64,000 bases of DNA from Azospirillum canadense (GTDB taxonomy: Bacteria > Pseudomonadota > Alphaproteobacteria > Azospirillales > Azospirillaceae): positions 1,029,001 through 1,093,000 of the forward strand of contig NZ_JAOQNG010000001.1 of NCBI RefSeq assembly GCF_025961225.1, in the 5' to 3' direction. A program made the position numbers and the translations under genes. Under the pieces are notes generated by a model. That model did no database searches. It worked only from the letters and a program-made list of their open reading frames with translations, and was not told the DNA's origin. The stretch's first letter is position 1. Each line of letters opens with the position of its first letter. Below are positions 54,261 to 64,000 of this stretch, piece by piece.

Positions 54261-56804
54261 TCACTGGGACGACGCGCCGCGCAGGCTTTCGTTCACGATG
54301 CGGCGCAGGTCGTGCGGCTGGATGGGCTTGTGCAGCAGGGCACACTGGGCGCCGGCGGCTTCGCGCAGCCGGTCGGAGGAGGTGTCGCCTGTCAGAAGCA
54401 CGCCGGGCAGGTCGCGCCCCATGCGGCGGCGCAGCGTGTCCATCAGCATCAGCCCGGTTCCGCCGTCCGGCAGGCGATAGTCGGTCAGCACAAGATCGGG
54501 CACCATCGTGCCGTCCAGCAGCTCCAGCGCTTCGGCGACCGACCCCGCGTCCGTGACGCGATAGCCCCAGCCCTCCAGCATCAGCGACAGGGCCATGCGG
54601 ATGACCGCGTCGTCCTCCACCAGCAGGACCTCCGCGCCGTTGCCGTCGGCGCCGCCCGCCATATCCTCCTCGGTGATGGCGCCGATGCCGGGCTGGGCGT
54701 CCGCGACGATGGCCAGCGGCAGCGTGACCGCGAAGCAGGACCCCTGGCCAAGGCGCGAGGTCACATCGATGCTGCCGCCCAGCATGTGGATCAGGCGTTT
54801 GGCGATGCTGAGCCCCATGCCCAGCCCCTCCCGCCGGTCGCGGGCGGCGTTGCCGACCTGGTAGAAGTCCTGGAAAATCCGGTCGATCTGGTTCTCGGCG
54901 ATGCCGATGCCGGTGTCCCACACCTCGATGCGCAACGTGTTGCTGCGCCGCCGCACGCCGAACAGCACACGCCCCTGCTGCGTGTAGCGGATCGCGTTGG
55001 TCAGAAGGTTGCGCAGCACCCGCTCCAGCAGCCCGCCGTCGGTGCGCAGCGTGAGCCGCGAAGGCACCGTGCGCAGGGACAGCCCGGAGGAGGCGGCCAC
55101 CGTCGCAAACTCCCCGTGCAGCCGGTTCATGATTGAACCGACGTCCACGGGCGCCACGCTGGGGGAGATGAGCCCCGCTTCGAGCTTGGAGATGTCCAGC
55201 AGGCAGTCCAGCAGGGTGCCCAGCGACTGGACGGTGTCGCGCAGCTGCGTGCCGATGCGCCGCGCCTCGTCGGGGATCGGCTCCTTCAGCAGCAGGCCGG
55301 TCAGCAGCATCAGGGCCTGGGCCGGCTGGCGCAGGTCGTGGCTGGCGGCGGCCATGAAGCGTTCCTTGGCGTCCAGGGCGACGTTCAGGTCGCGCTCCAT
55401 GGACTTGATGGCCGAGATGTCGGTCACGCTGGTGACCACCGATTCGGCCTTGCCGTCGCCGTTCAGCACGGGATGGCTGGACACCCGAAGCCAGCGTGTG
55501 GGCGCGGCCGCACCGTCGCCGTCCGCGATGCCGATAATCTGCTCCACCACGGTGGCGCCGGTCGCCACCGCCTGCGCTGCGGGCGGCAGCCCGGTCAGGC
55601 GGACTCCGTCGGCGCCGATGAAGCGCCGTCCGCCCGCCGTCGTCGCCCGGTCGCCCAGCGTGCGCGTGTTGAAGGGCTGGGCGCGCGGGTCGAGCAGGAC
55701 GCCCGCCGGGCTGGCCATCAGCCGCTCCGCCATGCCGTTGGCGACCTGGACGGTGCCGTCGGCCGAGCGCATGACCAGACCTTCGTTCAGCGAGTGCACC
55801 AACGTGCGGTGGCGCCGCTCGCTGGTCGCCAGGGCCTCCTCGGCGGCGCGGCGCGCGGTCACGTCGCGGAAGGCGACGACGGCGCCGGTGATCCGGCGGT
55901 CTTGCTTGATGGGGGGCTGCATGATGGGGGAGACGGTCAGCTCGGCGGTGAAGGAGCCGCCGCCGCGACGACGCATCCGGGCGTCCGGAACCTGCCGGAC
56001 GGTCCCGTCCGACAGCGCCAGCGCCACCGACGTGGCGGCGTCCGAATTGTCCGCGTTCACGGAGTCGAGCAGCGACGGGAAGCGCAACCCCACCAGGTCG
56101 GTGGGATCGAAGCCCGTCATCGACTGGGCCGCGCTGTTGACGAAGGTGATCACGCCCTCGGCGTCCAACCCCAGGATGCCGTCGGCGACCGCGTGCAGGA
56201 TGTGGTGGTATGCGGCGCGGGCGCGCTCCGCCTCGTCGCGGGCGGCCTGAAGCTCGCCAACCCAGGCGTTGCGCTCCGTCACATCGGTGACGGTGATCAG
56301 CACGTCGCCCTTGTCGCCGTCCTCCAGCGCCACCATGCGCGCGTCGGTCAGCCCGTCGATCAGGCTCCGTGCGCCGACATAGACATACTCCTGGCGGGAC
56401 CATTGGCCGGTCTCGCGCAGGCGATTGAGCGCGGTGAACAGGCGGCCGTGGTCGAGCGAATCGACCATCAGGGTCAGCGGACGGCCCTTCAGGCGGCGCA
56501 GCGGCAGCCCGAACTGGCGCTCCGCGGCGGCGTTGGCTTCGCCGACGATGCCCGCGGCGTTGACCGTGAAGCAGGCCAGCGGAACCGACTGGAAGAGCTG
56601 GAGGTACTGGATGCGCGACGCCTCCAGCGCCTGCTGGGCGGTGCGCAGCTCCTCGTTCTGGATTTCCAGTTCGGCTTGGTGCACGTACAACTCGTGCACG
56701 ACCTCCTTCAGGGTGGTGGCCGAAATCTCCGCCCCTTCGAATCCCCCGGAATTGAGCGCCTGTTCGGCGCGTCGGCGCAGGCGTTCGTTCAGGATGTCCT
56801 TCAC
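54261..56804 (-). CDS. PAS hybrid histidine kinase with C-terminal receiver
   Basis: 847 residues. An N-terminal coiled-coil-like helix is followed by three PAS-type domains (about residues 65-175, 195-310 and 325-455). HisKA then carries His in AASHDLRQPAQAL, HATPase has NLLTNAIRYTQ, DTGIGI and GMGLSI, and the C-terminal receiver has phosphoacceptor Asp in LVLTDYRLPDGG. No membrane helices. The start overlaps the end of the CheB-CheR-PAS gene by four bases, so the two proteins are made together and probably act in one pathway. No separate output regulator adjoins it. Confidence 0.88.
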   Translation of the reverse strand: MKDILNERLRRRAEQALNSGGFEGAEISATTLKEVVHELYVHQAELEIQNEELRTAQQALEASRIQYLQLFQSVPLACFTVNAAGIVGEANAAAERQFGLPLRRLKGRPLTLMVDSLDHGRLFTALNRLRETGQWSRQEYVYVGARSLIDGLTDARMVALEDGDKGDVLITVTDVTERNAWVGELQAARDEAERARAAYHHILHAVADGILGLDAEGVITFVNSAAQSMTGFDPTDLVGLRFPSLLDSVNADNSDAATSVALALSDGTVRQVPDARMRRRGGGSFTAELTVSPIMQPPIKQDRRITGAVVAFRDVTARRAAEEALATSERRHRTLVHSLNEGLVMRSADGTVQVANGMAERLMASPAGVLLDPRAQPFNTRTLGDRATTAGGRRFIGADGVRLTGLPPAAQAVATGATVVEQIIGIADGDGAAAPTRWLRVSSHPVLNGDGKAESVVTSVTDISAIKSMERDLNVALDAKERFMAAASHDLRQPAQALMLLTGLLLKEPIPDEARRIGTQLRDTVQSLGTLLDCLLDISKLEAGLISPSVAPVDVGSIMNRLHGEFATVAASSGLSLRTVPSRLTLRTDGGLLERVLRNLLTNAIRYTQQGRVLFGVRRRSNTLRIEVWDTGIGIAENQIDRIFQDFYQVGNAARDRREGLGMGLSIAKRLIHMLGGSIDVTSRLGQGSCFAVTLPLAIVADAQPGIGAITEEDMAGGADGNGAEVLLVEDDAVIRMALSLMLEGWGYRVTDAGSVAEALELLDGTMVPDLVLTDYRLPDGGTGLMLMDTLRRRMGRDLPGVLLTGDTSSDRLREAAGAQCALLHKPIQPHDLRRIVNESLRGASSQ

Positions 56805-59800
56805 GCCGCCCCCTTGCTGGCGCTGCCCTTCTGCTGGTTCGCCTTTTCGCGCCTAAGGTTGCCACTGGGGCTGCCGCCGGTGCGCCCACTCAGGCGCAGC
56901 TCCATCAGCTTGCGGTTGGTGATGTTGATGTGGCTCACCACCGCGCCTCCGGTCATTTCGTTCAAGCGACAGGCGTGCATCATGAACCAACGCTCTTCCG
57001 TGTCCGAGTGGCAGGGGTATTCGATCGTGAAGTGGCTGATCTCGCCGTTCAGGATTTTGCGCAGCCCTTCGTTCACCGCCCGGGCGATGTCCTCGCCGTC
57101 CTCGCCTTCCTGTGCGGTGCAGACCTGGAGGTAGTTCGTTCCAGGACCGCAACGTTCCAGGGCGGGTGCGCCGTTGGCCTGGCCGAAGCTGCGCCAGGCG
57201 GCGTTGACCATGGTAATGACGCCGTCGGAGTCGATGACCGCCACATGCTCCGGCAGGCTGTTGAGCACCGTTTGCAGGCGATGCTCGGCCTCCTTGGCCA
57301 CGGTGACGTCGACGAAGGTGATGACGACGCCGGCGACCTGCTGCTTGTCGTTCAGGTAGGGCAGGATGCGCGTCTGGATCCAGCGCTCGTCGCGCACCTG
57401 GACATGGCTTTCGATGGGCACGTGGGTTTCGAACACCGTCCCGATGTCCTTGAGGAAGTTCGGGTAGTCGATGTTCGTCGACAGGTGCGTGATCGACCGC
57501 CCGACGTCGCGCGGGATGATGTTGATGAAGCGCGCCGCCGCCGGCGTGAAGCGCCGGATCACCATGCCGGAATCCAGGAATATCGTGCCGATCTCGGTGG
57601 AGCGCAGCAGGTTGTCGAGATCGTTGGTGACCTCCGTCAACTCCTCCACCTTTGCCTGGTACTCGGCGTTGACGGAGTACAGTTCCTCGTTGACCGATTG
57701 AAGTTCTTCGTTGGTGCTCTGCAGCTCTTCGTTGGAGGCGAGAAGCTCCTCGTTCGTGGCCTGCAGTTCCTCGTTGGCGGTCTCCAGTTCCTCGATGGTC
57801 GCCTGCAGGTTCTCGCCCCGCGACATCAGCTCCTGCTCCAGACCACGGATGCGCTCCGCGGTGTCGGCGTTGAAGTCGAAGTCGCTGTCGGGTATCGGCA
57901 GCATCGGGCCGGCCGGGTCCAGCAGGACCAGGGCAAAGCGGCGGCCGGTCTTGCGCAGCACGAAGGGCTTCACCCGCAGGCTGATCGCCGGCAGCCCCTC
58001 CCGGTCCTTGACCGGGATGTTGGACAGCGCGAACTCCTCGCCGGAGCGGAAGGCGCGGGACAGCGCGGTGCCGACCACCATGGACACGGACGACGGCAGC
58101 AGCTTCAGCGCGTTCAGCGTCGCCTCGCCGGCCGGCACCTTCAGGATCGCCGAGGCGTCCCCGAAGACGTGCATGATGTTCATCTGGTCGTTGATCAGCA
58201 GGCAGGGCGGCACATAGGCCTTCATCAACGCGCCGATGGCCTCGTCGATGGCGGCACCTTCCTCCTGCACGTGGCTTGTCTCGCCGCTGCGGGCGAGCGG
58301 GGCGGCCACGGTCGGGACGAGCAGGCGCGACAGCCGGTGCGGTCCGGCGCGCAGGCTCTGGAACACCTTGTTGCGGCTGTCCAGCGCGTGGAACTCCGCC
58401 GACAGCTCGCCCAGCGTCTCGCTGGTGCCGAGGAACAGGAAGCCGCTCTGCCGCAGGGCGTACTGGAACAGGCTCAGCACCTTGCGCTGCAACGGCGCGT
58501 CCATGTAGATCAGCAGGTTGCGGCAGCTGACCAGGTCGATCTTGGTGAAGGGCGGGTCGCGCATGATGTTGTGGACTGCGAAGACCACCATCCGCCGGAT
58601 TTCGCGCGCCACCACATACTTATCGCCGCGTTGGCTGAAGTAGCGGGTCAGGCGCTCTTGCGAGACGTCCTCCGCGATGGAGCGCGGGAATTCGCCGAGG
58701 CTGGCGATCTCGATGCTGTCCTGGTCGATGTCGGTGGCGAAGATCTTGACGTCGAAGCTGCGCCCCAGCCGTTCCTGCGCCTCGGCGAAGAGAATGGCGA
58801 TGGAGTAGGCCTCCTCGCCCGTGGCGCAGCCGCAGACCCAGACGCGCACCATGTCGGTGTGGCTGCGGTTGGCCAGCAGCGCCGGGATGACCTTCTCGTT
58901 CAGCGCGGCGAAGGCCGACTCGTCGCGGAAGAAGCGGGTGACCCCGATCAGCATCTCCTTGTAGAGATGGACCGTCTCGGCGTTGTCCCGGCGCAGCAGG
59001 GCCGCGTATTCGTCCATGGATTCGAGCCCGGCGCCGTGCATCCGCCGCTCGATCCGGCGCAGCAGGGTCGCCAGCTTGTAATGCGAGAAATCCACGCCGG
59101 TGACCGACCGAATGGTCGCCACGATCTGGGCCAGCGGATCGCTGTTCTTGTCGCGCGCGCGGCCGGCGTGGGCCGGGCGGGCGCGGCTCAGCGTGCGGCG
59201 GGCGTGGTCCATCAGAGCGGCCGGCAGCTTGGCCGGGGGCAGGGTGGTGTCCACCTGGCCGGTGGCGATGGCGCTGCGCGGCATGCCGTCGAACTGGGCG
59301 GTTTCCGGGTCCTGCACGGCGGCGTAGCCGCCCGCCGCCTTGATGGCGAGCAGGCCGCGCGTGCCGTCCGACCCGGTGCCCGACAGCACCACGCCCATGG
59401 CAAGCGGTCCCTGGTCCTGCGCGAGTGCCGTGAAGAAGATGTCGATCGGCAGGCTCATGCCGCTGCCCGCGTCCTTCGCGGTCAGGCGCAGCCGGCCGTC
59501 CTCGATGGACAGGTGCTTGGCCGGCGGCAGAAGGTAGACCGTGTTGCGCTCCACCACCATGCCGTCGGCCGCCTGGACCACCGTCATGGAGGTGTGCTTC
59601 CCGAGCAGGTCGACCATCAGGCTTTTGTGGACCGGCGACAGGTGCTGGACGACCACGTAGGCGAGATCGCTGTCTCCCGGCACGTTGTCGAAGAAACGTT
59701 GCAACGCCTCCAGCCCGCCGGCCGAGGCGCCGATCCCGACGATGCAGCAGGTCCGCTCCGCGCGCAACTCCTCGGACGGCGGGCCATCGCCGCCCTCCGC

Positions 59801-60025
59801 GTCGCCGCCCGGCGTTTTGCTGCCAGCCGTTCCGCCGCTGGCCGGCCCGCCGCCCTCAGACGCATCACGACGTTTGATTTCGGATGCGGCCGCTTCGGAG
59901 GTCCTGGCGTCGGACGCCGTTGTGTCGCTGTCTTCAGGTTGCACGATGCTTCGCAAATGCTGCCACAAAGGATGACGGGCGGATGACGGGCGGAGTATTG
60001 CCCTATCGAACGATATAGTCCTCAC
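56801..60025 (-). CDS. CheB-CheR-PAS fusion regulator
   Basis: 1074 residues if GTG 60025 is the start; a shorter start a few codons in is possible. After a Ser/Gly-rich leader, the CheB methylesterase domain has Ser101 in GIGASAGG, His in QHLSP and Asp in [11 protein letters not shown]. The CheR methyltransferase domain (about residues 300-550) has [10 protein letters not shown] for S-adenosylmethionine. A long coiled coil of repeated NEELQ units follows, then two PAS domains. No receiver or chemoreceptor is present. Such fusions occur upstream of PAS hybrid kinases; methylation of something other than a classical receptor is suspected. Confidence 0.87.
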   Translation of the reverse strand: MRTISFDRAILRPSSARHPLWQHLRSIVQPEDSDTTASDARTSEAAASEIKRRDASEGGGPASGGTAGSKTPGGDAEGGDGPPSEELRAERTCCIVGIGASAGGLEALQRFFDNVPGDSDLAYVVVQHLSPVHKSLMVDLLGKHTSMTVVQAADGMVVERNTVYLLPPAKHLSIEDGRLRLTAKDAGSGMSLPIDIFFTALAQDQGPLAMGVVLSGTGSDGTRGLLAIKAAGGYAAVQDPETAQFDGMPRSAIATGQVDTTLPPAKLPAALMDHARRTLSRARPAHAGRARDKNSDPLAQIVATIRSVTGVDFSHYKLATLLRRIERRMHGAGLESMDEYAALLRRDNAETVHLYKEMLIGVTRFFRDESAFAALNEKVIPALLANRSHTDMVRVWVCGCATGEEAYSIAILFAEAQERLGRSFDVKIFATDIDQDSIEIASLGEFPRSIAEDVSQERLTRYFSQRGDKYVVAREIRRMVVFAVHNIMRDPPFTKIDLVSCRNLLIYMDAPLQRKVLSLFQYALRQSGFLFLGTSETLGELSAEFHALDSRNKVFQSLRAGPHRLSRLLVPTVAAPLARSGETSHVQEEGAAIDEAIGALMKAYVPPCLLINDQMNIMHVFGDASAILKVPAGEATLNALKLLPSSVSMVVGTALSRAFRSGEEFALSNIPVKDREGLPAISLRVKPFVLRKTGRRFALVLLDPAGPMLPIPDSDFDFNADTAERIRGLEQELMSRGENLQATIEELETANEELQATNEELLASNEELQSTNEELQSVNEELYSVNAEYQAKVEELTEVTNDLDNLLRSTEIGTIFLDSGMVIRRFTPAAARFINIIPRDVGRSITHLSTNIDYPNFLKDIGTVFETHVPIESHVQVRDERWIQTRILPYLNDKQQVAGVVITFVDVTVAKEAEHRLQTVLNSLPEHVAVIDSDGVITMVNAAWRSFGQANGAPALERCGPGTNYLQVCTAQEGEDGEDIARAVNEGLRKILNGEISHFTIEYPCHSDTEERWFMMHACRLNEMTGGAVVSHINITNRKLMELRLSGRTGGSPSGNLRREKANQQKGSASKGAA

Positions 60026-60617
60026 CCCTGCAGGTGAAAAGACCTGTTTCCCGGATGGGGATGGGTTGAACTCAAAGTGGGTTGCTGGCCTATATATGAA
60101 TGAGATAATCGGGTCAACTCAGATGAAATGGTGTCGAGTCGAGGTGGTTGAAAGATAAGGCTCTTCTGATCTCTTTCATCCCGATTATTTCAAAGCACCA
60201 TCCTTCCGGATATATCCAAAGGCTGTCTTGCCGAATGTTTGTGCAGGCAGAGTCCTTAACGCTGGTCCTTGGCGCTGACGATACGTGGCGTGAATCTTTC
60301 CACGAAAAACGCAACGAAATGTGAACAAAATTCCAATGTCTGAACATGCAAAGAACGGCCTGCGGAGTCAAACGGCGGCGGAAGCGCCCGGGGGTAGGTA
60401 ATATCCGTTTTGGAATGTTCGCAGCGGTCGCCTCTCCTTTGGTGGATGACGGCGTCACCGACGGTCTGCTTACCCTGAACGTATGATGTGGTGCGGACAC
60501 AACACTGTGCAGGATTTGCTACTTCGCCCGCTTATGTCGCTTTACGCGTTTGGCGGTTTGCGCAATCTTTATACTGTAGCCACTAATCATCAAAAAAGTG
60601 GGAAAGGAGTGCGCCCG
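60026..60617. other. 592-bp relatively AT-rich intergenic region
   Basis: Visibly lower in GC than the genes around it. It holds a good minus-strand promoter for the CheB-CheR operon at 60089-60117 and, near the other end, TATACT at 60570-60575 that could be a -10 for the 81-residue gene. A minus-strand frame at 60114-60500 has no ribosome site or recognisable protein. No RNA gene was identified, though the region could hide one. Confidence 0.4.
60089..60117 (-). promoter_or_regulatory. sigma-70-like promoter for the CheB-CheR operon
   Basis: On the minus strand TTGACC (60117-60112) and TATAGG (60094-60089) are 17 bases apart, with TATATA overlapping. It sits about 64 bases upstream of the GTG at 60025, supporting a start at or just inside that codon. 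Confidence 0.5.
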
Positions 60618-60863
60618 ATGGAGCGTGAGGACGACTGTGCCCTCGACCGATATATCACGGCGATTCCGCCTAAGCTGAGACTAGTGGCGAGGGCTGCCTA
60701 TGAAGAGCTTTCGAACAATCCTTTCCTGCCGGTCTTCTCCAAGGATGAGATCGCCCGGCTGGTCTGTTCGCCTGGTTTTCAGAGCTACCTGGAAAGCGAA
60801 AGCAGCCTGAACGCGAATTCGTTGTTCCTGTTGTATTCTGCCAGCTTGTCCACGCGACATTGA
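60618..60863 (+). CDS. orphan 81-residue protein
   Basis: 81 residues from ATG 60618, eight bases after AAAGGAG. Contains CALDRYITAIPPKLRLVARAAYEELSNNPFLPVFSKDEIARL and ends LFLLYSASLSTRH. Soluble, mixed charge, helical. No family recognised. Its codon use is less GC-biased than the neighbours', and it follows the AT-rich gap, suggesting transfer or relaxed selection. Its 3' end faces the SppA gene, 132 bases away. Confidence 0.5.
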   Translation: MEREDDCALDRYITAIPPKLRLVARAAYEELSNNPFLPVFSKDEIARLVCSPGFQSYLESESSLNANSLFLLYSASLSTRH

Positions 60864-60995
60864 CGATCGCTGCGCCGCCCCCTTCCTTGCTCGTACGGCG
60901 GGAAGGGGCGCCGCCGCGTCGTCGCACATTCACGGTTCCTTCAGCCGTCTCTGCTTGCGCTGCTCTGTTTGAGCCGGACACGGACGTCCGTTCGT

Positions 60996-62747
60996 TCATC
61001 GATCCAGCATCATCGGGGGCATCCGCGCTTCCACGCCGCCGGAACGCGCCGCCTGCACAAGCGGCGACAGTTGCCCCAGAACCGGCCGCAGTTCGGCCAG
61101 CAAGGCCGCCGTCTCCACAAGATCGCCCTTGCCCGACGCAAGGTCCCGGATTTCCTGCAGCAGCGACTTCGGCTTGGGATAAGCCTTCAGGGTGACGGCC
61201 GCGTCGGGGTCGAGTTTCGCCGCCTGCTTCGCCAGCCGCAGGGCCGCGTCCACCCCGCCGAGGTCGTCCACGAGGCCCAGCTCCCGCGCCTGCGCGCCCG
61301 ACCAGACGCGCCCCTTGGCGGCCGCGCGCGCCTGCTCCGGCGTCATGTGACGCGCCTCGGCCACGCGACCCAGGAAGGTGGCGTAGCTGGCGTCGATGAT
61401 GGCGGTCAGCCGCTCCTCCTCGCTGGGGCTGAAGGGGCGCAGCGGCGACCACATGCCGGCGTTGCGGCCGGTGTCGACCACGCCCCAATGGACGCCCAGC
61501 CGCTCCGACAGCCCGTTCAGCGACATCTTGCCGGCGACCACGCCGATGGATCCGGTGATGGTGCCAGGCGAGGCGACGATGCGGTCGGCGGCCAGCGCGA
61601 TCCAATAGCCGCCCGACGCCGCCGTGTCGCCCATGCTGGCGATGACCGGCTTGCCGGACTCCCGCGCCTTGGTCAGCGCGCGGCGGATGGTTTCCGACGC
61701 CGTGACGCCGCCGCCGCCGCTGTCGATGCGGAACAGGATCGCCTTCACGGCGGAATCCTCGGCTGCGTCCTCGATGGCCTGGACGATGGTTTCCGCCCCG
61801 GCGGTGACCTCGCCGACGCCGGGCTTGTCGCTCTTGCCGCTGGTGATGGTGCCGGCCGCGTGGATCATCGCGATGGTCGGTCCGCTGCCGTTCGCCGGGC
61901 CGGCCACGGCCAGATATTCCTTCGGCGACACGGTGTCGCTGTCCGCCGGGGCGTCGGCGCGGCGCAGGGCCACCTCCTTCGCCTCGTCGGCATAGCCCAG
62001 CTTGTCGACCAGCTTGGCGTCCAGCGCCTCCTTGTCGAGCAGGGGGGCCTTGTCCATCGCCGCCCGCACCGCCGCCGGGGCGAGGCGTCGGCTTTTCGCG
62101 ACGCCGTCCACGACTTGGTTGGTCAGGTCGCCGAGCAGCGCCTCCACCATCTCCCGGTGGGCGGGGGTGAAGTCGGTCTTCGTGAAGGTGTCGGCGAAGC
62201 TCTTGAACTCCTCCCGCTGCATCAACTGAGCCTGGACGTCCAGCTTGTCGAGCGCGCCGCGGGCGAAGGGCACCTGGGCGGACAGGCCGGTCAGGCTGAG
62301 CAGGCCCAGCGGCTGCAGCCACACCTCGTCGAAGGCGCTGGCCAGCAGGTATGAGCGGTTGCCGGAACCGCTGTCGCCGTAGGCCTCCGCGAAGGCGATG
62401 GCGAAGCGGCCGGAGGCGCGGAACCGTTCGATGGCGCCGCGCAGCTCCTGCGCCTGGGCGAAGCCGATGCCGTCGCCGCCGAAATGGGCGAGCAGGCCCT
62501 TCACGCGCGGGTCCGTCCGCCCACGCTCCAGTGTGTCCAGCACCTCGCGCAGCGTGGTCTCGTGCCCGAGGAAGCCGCCGAAACGCTCGGCCCCGCCTTC
62601 CGCCAACGGCCCTTTCAGGTCGAGTTCCAGCACGACGTTGTCGGGAAGGGTCGGCTCGTGCCGGGTGACCAGCACGACCGCCGCCACGATGGCGGCGACC
62701 ACGAGAAAGCCGATGGCGGCGAACAGGCGGACGATGAACCTCAACAT
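60996..62747 (-). CDS. sppA: signal peptide peptidase SppA, 67K type
   Basis: 583 residues, the length of the double-domain SppA. An N-terminal membrane helix (FIVRLFAAIGFLVVAAIVAAVVL) anchors it to the inner membrane. The catalytic lysine lies in the N-terminal half (REEFKSFADTF) and the nucleophilic serine in the C-terminal half (GDTAASGGYWIAL). It degrades cleaved signal peptides at the membrane. The preceding AhpD-like gene, 41 bases away, is on the same strand. Confidence 0.9.
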   Translation of the reverse strand: MLRFIVRLFAAIGFLVVAAIVAAVVLVTRHEPTLPDNVVLELDLKGPLAEGGAERFGGFLGHETTLREVLDTLERGRTDPRVKGLLAHFGGDGIGFAQAQELRGAIERFRASGRFAIAFAEAYGDSGSGNRSYLLASAFDEVWLQPLGLLSLTGLSAQVPFARGALDKLDVQAQLMQREEFKSFADTFTKTDFTPAHREMVEALLGDLTNQVVDGVAKSRRLAPAAVRAAMDKAPLLDKEALDAKLVDKLGYADEAKEVALRRADAPADSDTVSPKEYLAVAGPANGSGPTIAMIHAAGTITSGKSDKPGVGEVTAGAETIVQAIEDAAEDSAVKAILFRIDSGGGGVTASETIRRALTKARESGKPVIASMGDTAASGGYWIALAADRIVASPGTITGSIGVVAGKMSLNGLSERLGVHWGVVDTGRNAGMWSPLRPFSPSEEERLTAIIDASYATFLGRVAEARHMTPEQARAAAKGRVWSGAQARELGLVDDLGGVDAALRLAKQAAKLDPDAAVTLKAYPKPKSLLQEIRDLASGKGDLVETAALLAELRPVLGQLSPLVQAARSGGVEARMPPMMLDR

Positions 62748-62788
62748 CCGGGCGGCTCCGGTTTGCGGGCGGGCTTACAGGGCGGGCT

Positions 62789-63361
62789 TTAACGGTCCAG
62801 CTTGTGGTATTCCCGGTTGGGCATCATGTCCACCGCCGAAGCGACGCGGTTCGACATGTTGTAGAAGCCGGCGGTGTCGGCGATGTCGAAGATGTCCGCG
62901 TCGCTGAAGCCGGCGTCGCGCAGCGCCTGCCGGTCGGGCTCGCCCATGGTCCAGGGCTCCTTCGTCATTTTCCAGGCGAAGTCGAGCATGGCGCGCTGGC
63001 GCGGCTCCAGCGGCGCGGCGCGGTAGTTCATGGCCAGCATCTCGCCCAACTCCGGGTCGCCGGACAGCTTGCGCACCGCCTGCCCGTGCGCGACCAGGCA
63101 ATAATAGCAGTGGTTGGCCGAGGAGACGACCACCGCGATCATCTCGCGCTCCAGCTTCGACAGCCCGCTCTCGCCCAGCATCAGTTCGTTGTAGTGCATG
63201 GCGAAATTGCGCAGCTTCTTCGGGCGCAGGCTGTAGGCCTGCAGCACGTTGGGCACGAAGCCCAGCTTCTCCACGCATTTGTCGAACAGCGCCGCCATTT
63301 CCGGGTCGAGGTCCGGGGTCTCAGACAGCGGCAGGGCCATGACGTGATCGGGCTGCGGCAT
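62789..63361 (-). CDS. AhpD-like peroxidase-related protein
   Basis: 190 residues from ATG 63361, preceded by GGGAGA. The CMD/AhpD domain holds the redox pair in NHCYYCLVAHG with the histidine, after GLSKLEREMIAVVVSSA, and ends with AGFYNMSNRVASAVDMMPN, typical of the uncharacterised peroxidase-related (YciW-like) family. It probably has alkylhydroperoxidase-type or disulphide-reductase activity. It lies upstream of sppA and is divergent from the response regulator. Confidence 0.85.
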   Translation of the reverse strand: MPQPDHVMALPLSETPDLDPEMAALFDKCVEKLGFVPNVLQAYSLRPKKLRNFAMHYNELMLGESGLSKLEREMIAVVVSSANHCYYCLVAHGQAVRKLSGDPELGEMLAMNYRAAPLEPRQRAMLDFAWKMTKEPWTMGEPDRQALRDAGFSDADIFDIADTAGFYNMSNRVASAVDMMPNREYHKLDR

Positions 63362-63529
63362 CGCGGTGGGTCTCCCTTCAGGATTTTCGTGAACGGTCTT
63401 TTGCGCCAGCCTAGCGGCGCCATGAGTCGGAGCAAAGCCTGACCTGCGGCCAGACCATAAGTTCATGCTCGCCAACGCGCCGCACGGCGTGTCAATAACG
63501 GGGTCGATGGATCTCAAACGGTTGCGGCG

Positions 63530-64000
63530 ATGAACGATCTGATCGGCAGGGGCGGGCCGAAGCTCGACCTCCTCTCGGTCCTGGTGGTCGAGGACAGCGC
63601 GTTCATCCGCAACGTGCTGACCGCGACCCTGCGGGCGATTGGGGTCGGCACGGTCCATGGCGAGCCGACCGGGGCCGACGCCATTCGCCTCATTGAGGAA
63701 CGCCGCGCGGCCCTGCCGCCGGGCACGGCGCCGGTCGACCTGATCATTTCGGATCTGGTGATGCCGGAGGTGGACGGGCTCATGCTGCTGCGCTGGGTGC
63801 GCTACAGCCCGCGGTCGCCCGACCGCTTCCTGCCGATGTTGATGCTGTCCGGGGCCGCCGACCGCCATTATGTGGAGCAGGCGCGCGACCTGGGGGCGAC
63901 GGACTTCATCGCCAAGCCATTTTCGGCCGGGATCATCGCCAGCCGCCTGCTGACGGCCATCGCGCGGCCGCGCCGCTTCGTGCTGGCCAAGGGCTATTTC
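63530..64000 (+). CDS. response regulator, 3' partial
   Basis: 157 codons are visible from ATG 63530, running off the window. A receiver domain starts LSVLVVEDSAFIRNVLTATL, with phosphoacceptor Asp in LIISDLVMPEVDG, the Ser in MLMLSGAAD and Lys in FIAKPFSA. An output domain, if any, lies beyond the edge. Only a weak purine-rich stretch precedes the ATG. Confidence 0.85.
   Translation, partial: MNDLIGRGGPKLDLLSVLVVEDSAFIRNVLTATLRAIGVGTVHGEPTGADAIRLIEERRAALPPGTAPVDLIISDLVMPEVDGLMLLRWVRYSPRSPDRFLPMLMLSGAADRHYVEQARDLGATDFIAKPFSAGIIASRLLTAIARPRRFVLAKGYF

Noticed and set aside
56930..59986. 1018-codon plus-strand frame opposite the CheB-CheR gene
   Set aside because: No domains, low-complexity composition, and antisense to intact catalytic motifs.
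60114..60500. 128-codon minus-strand frame in the AT-rich gap
   Set aside because: No ribosome site, no recognisable protein, and it overlaps the promoter of the CheB-CheR operon.

Overview
The window is high-GC throughout, with dense, mostly ATGA- or GTGA-overlapped operons and an alphaproteobacterial tRNA-Arg(ACG). Gene content (aryl-polyene genes, CheB-CheR-PAS regulators, a GH17-GT2 glucan synthase, FixJ-type regulators, topoisomerase III with an extended C-terminus) suggests an Azospirillum-like member of the Rhodospirillales. The taxon is an inference; no rRNA is present. Layout: bases 1-6542 hold the end of an aryl-polyene (APE) biosynthesis operon (MMPL exporter, DUF3261 lipoprotein, ketosynthase, dehydratase, ketoreductase, second ketosynthase), closed by a 208-bp palindromic element. 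Bases 6816-9845 hold a homodimeric 2-oxoacid dehydrogenase E1 divergent from an Lrp/AsnC regulator, with a clear inverted repeat between them. Bases 9930-12634 encode a two-subunit molybdenum hydroxylase (isoquinoline 1-oxidoreductase type). Bases 12878-16834 carry a PAS histidine kinase, two response regulators and an MFS transporter. A minus-strand tRNA-Arg follows, then a secreted protein, a PAP2 phosphatase, a large SWIM/SNF2 helicase and three smaller genes. || Bases 23871-30713 are the most interesting metabolic block. An aldehyde dehydrogenase is divergent from a translationally coupled run of two CrtN/CrtP/CrtI-type desaturases, a PlsC-like acyltransferase and a CrtQ-like glycosyltransferase, with an endonuclease III homologue coupled at the end. 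Apart from the missing synthase, this is the enzyme set of a C30 carotenoid (staphyloxanthin-type) pathway. Two genes here (DUF2141 protein and acyltransferase) begin with a GTGA overlap followed at once by an in-frame copy of the same MITE-like palindromic element. In one of them a 15-bp tandem repeat supplies the signal-peptide core. || Bases 31631-37267 contain small proteins, a GH17-GT2 beta-glucan synthase (NdvB-like) and a minus-strand set of secreted low-complexity or repeat proteins. One has three 22-residue asparagine/glycine-rich repeats and another has three cysteine-bracketed repeats. An IS110-family element (transposase 37631-38575) lies beside a perfect 36-bp palindrome. Bases 38850-50877 carry topoisomerase III, a secreted trypsin-like protease, a RidA protein, a stand-alone EF-G, a TPR protein, a Do/DegP protease, an OmpR-type regulator and kinase, and an AI-2E transporter. 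Bases 50882-64000 carry a DHA2 efflux pump, a FetAB-like ABC transporter, a hybrid histidine kinase co-transcribed with a CheB-CheR-PAS fusion, a relatively AT-rich 592-bp intergenic stretch, an 81-residue orphan protein, signal peptide peptidase SppA, an AhpD-like protein and the start of a response regulator. || Dispersed GC-rich palindromic elements recur in intergenic regions and at gene ends and appear to shape several termini. No CRISPR array, rRNA or prophage was seen.
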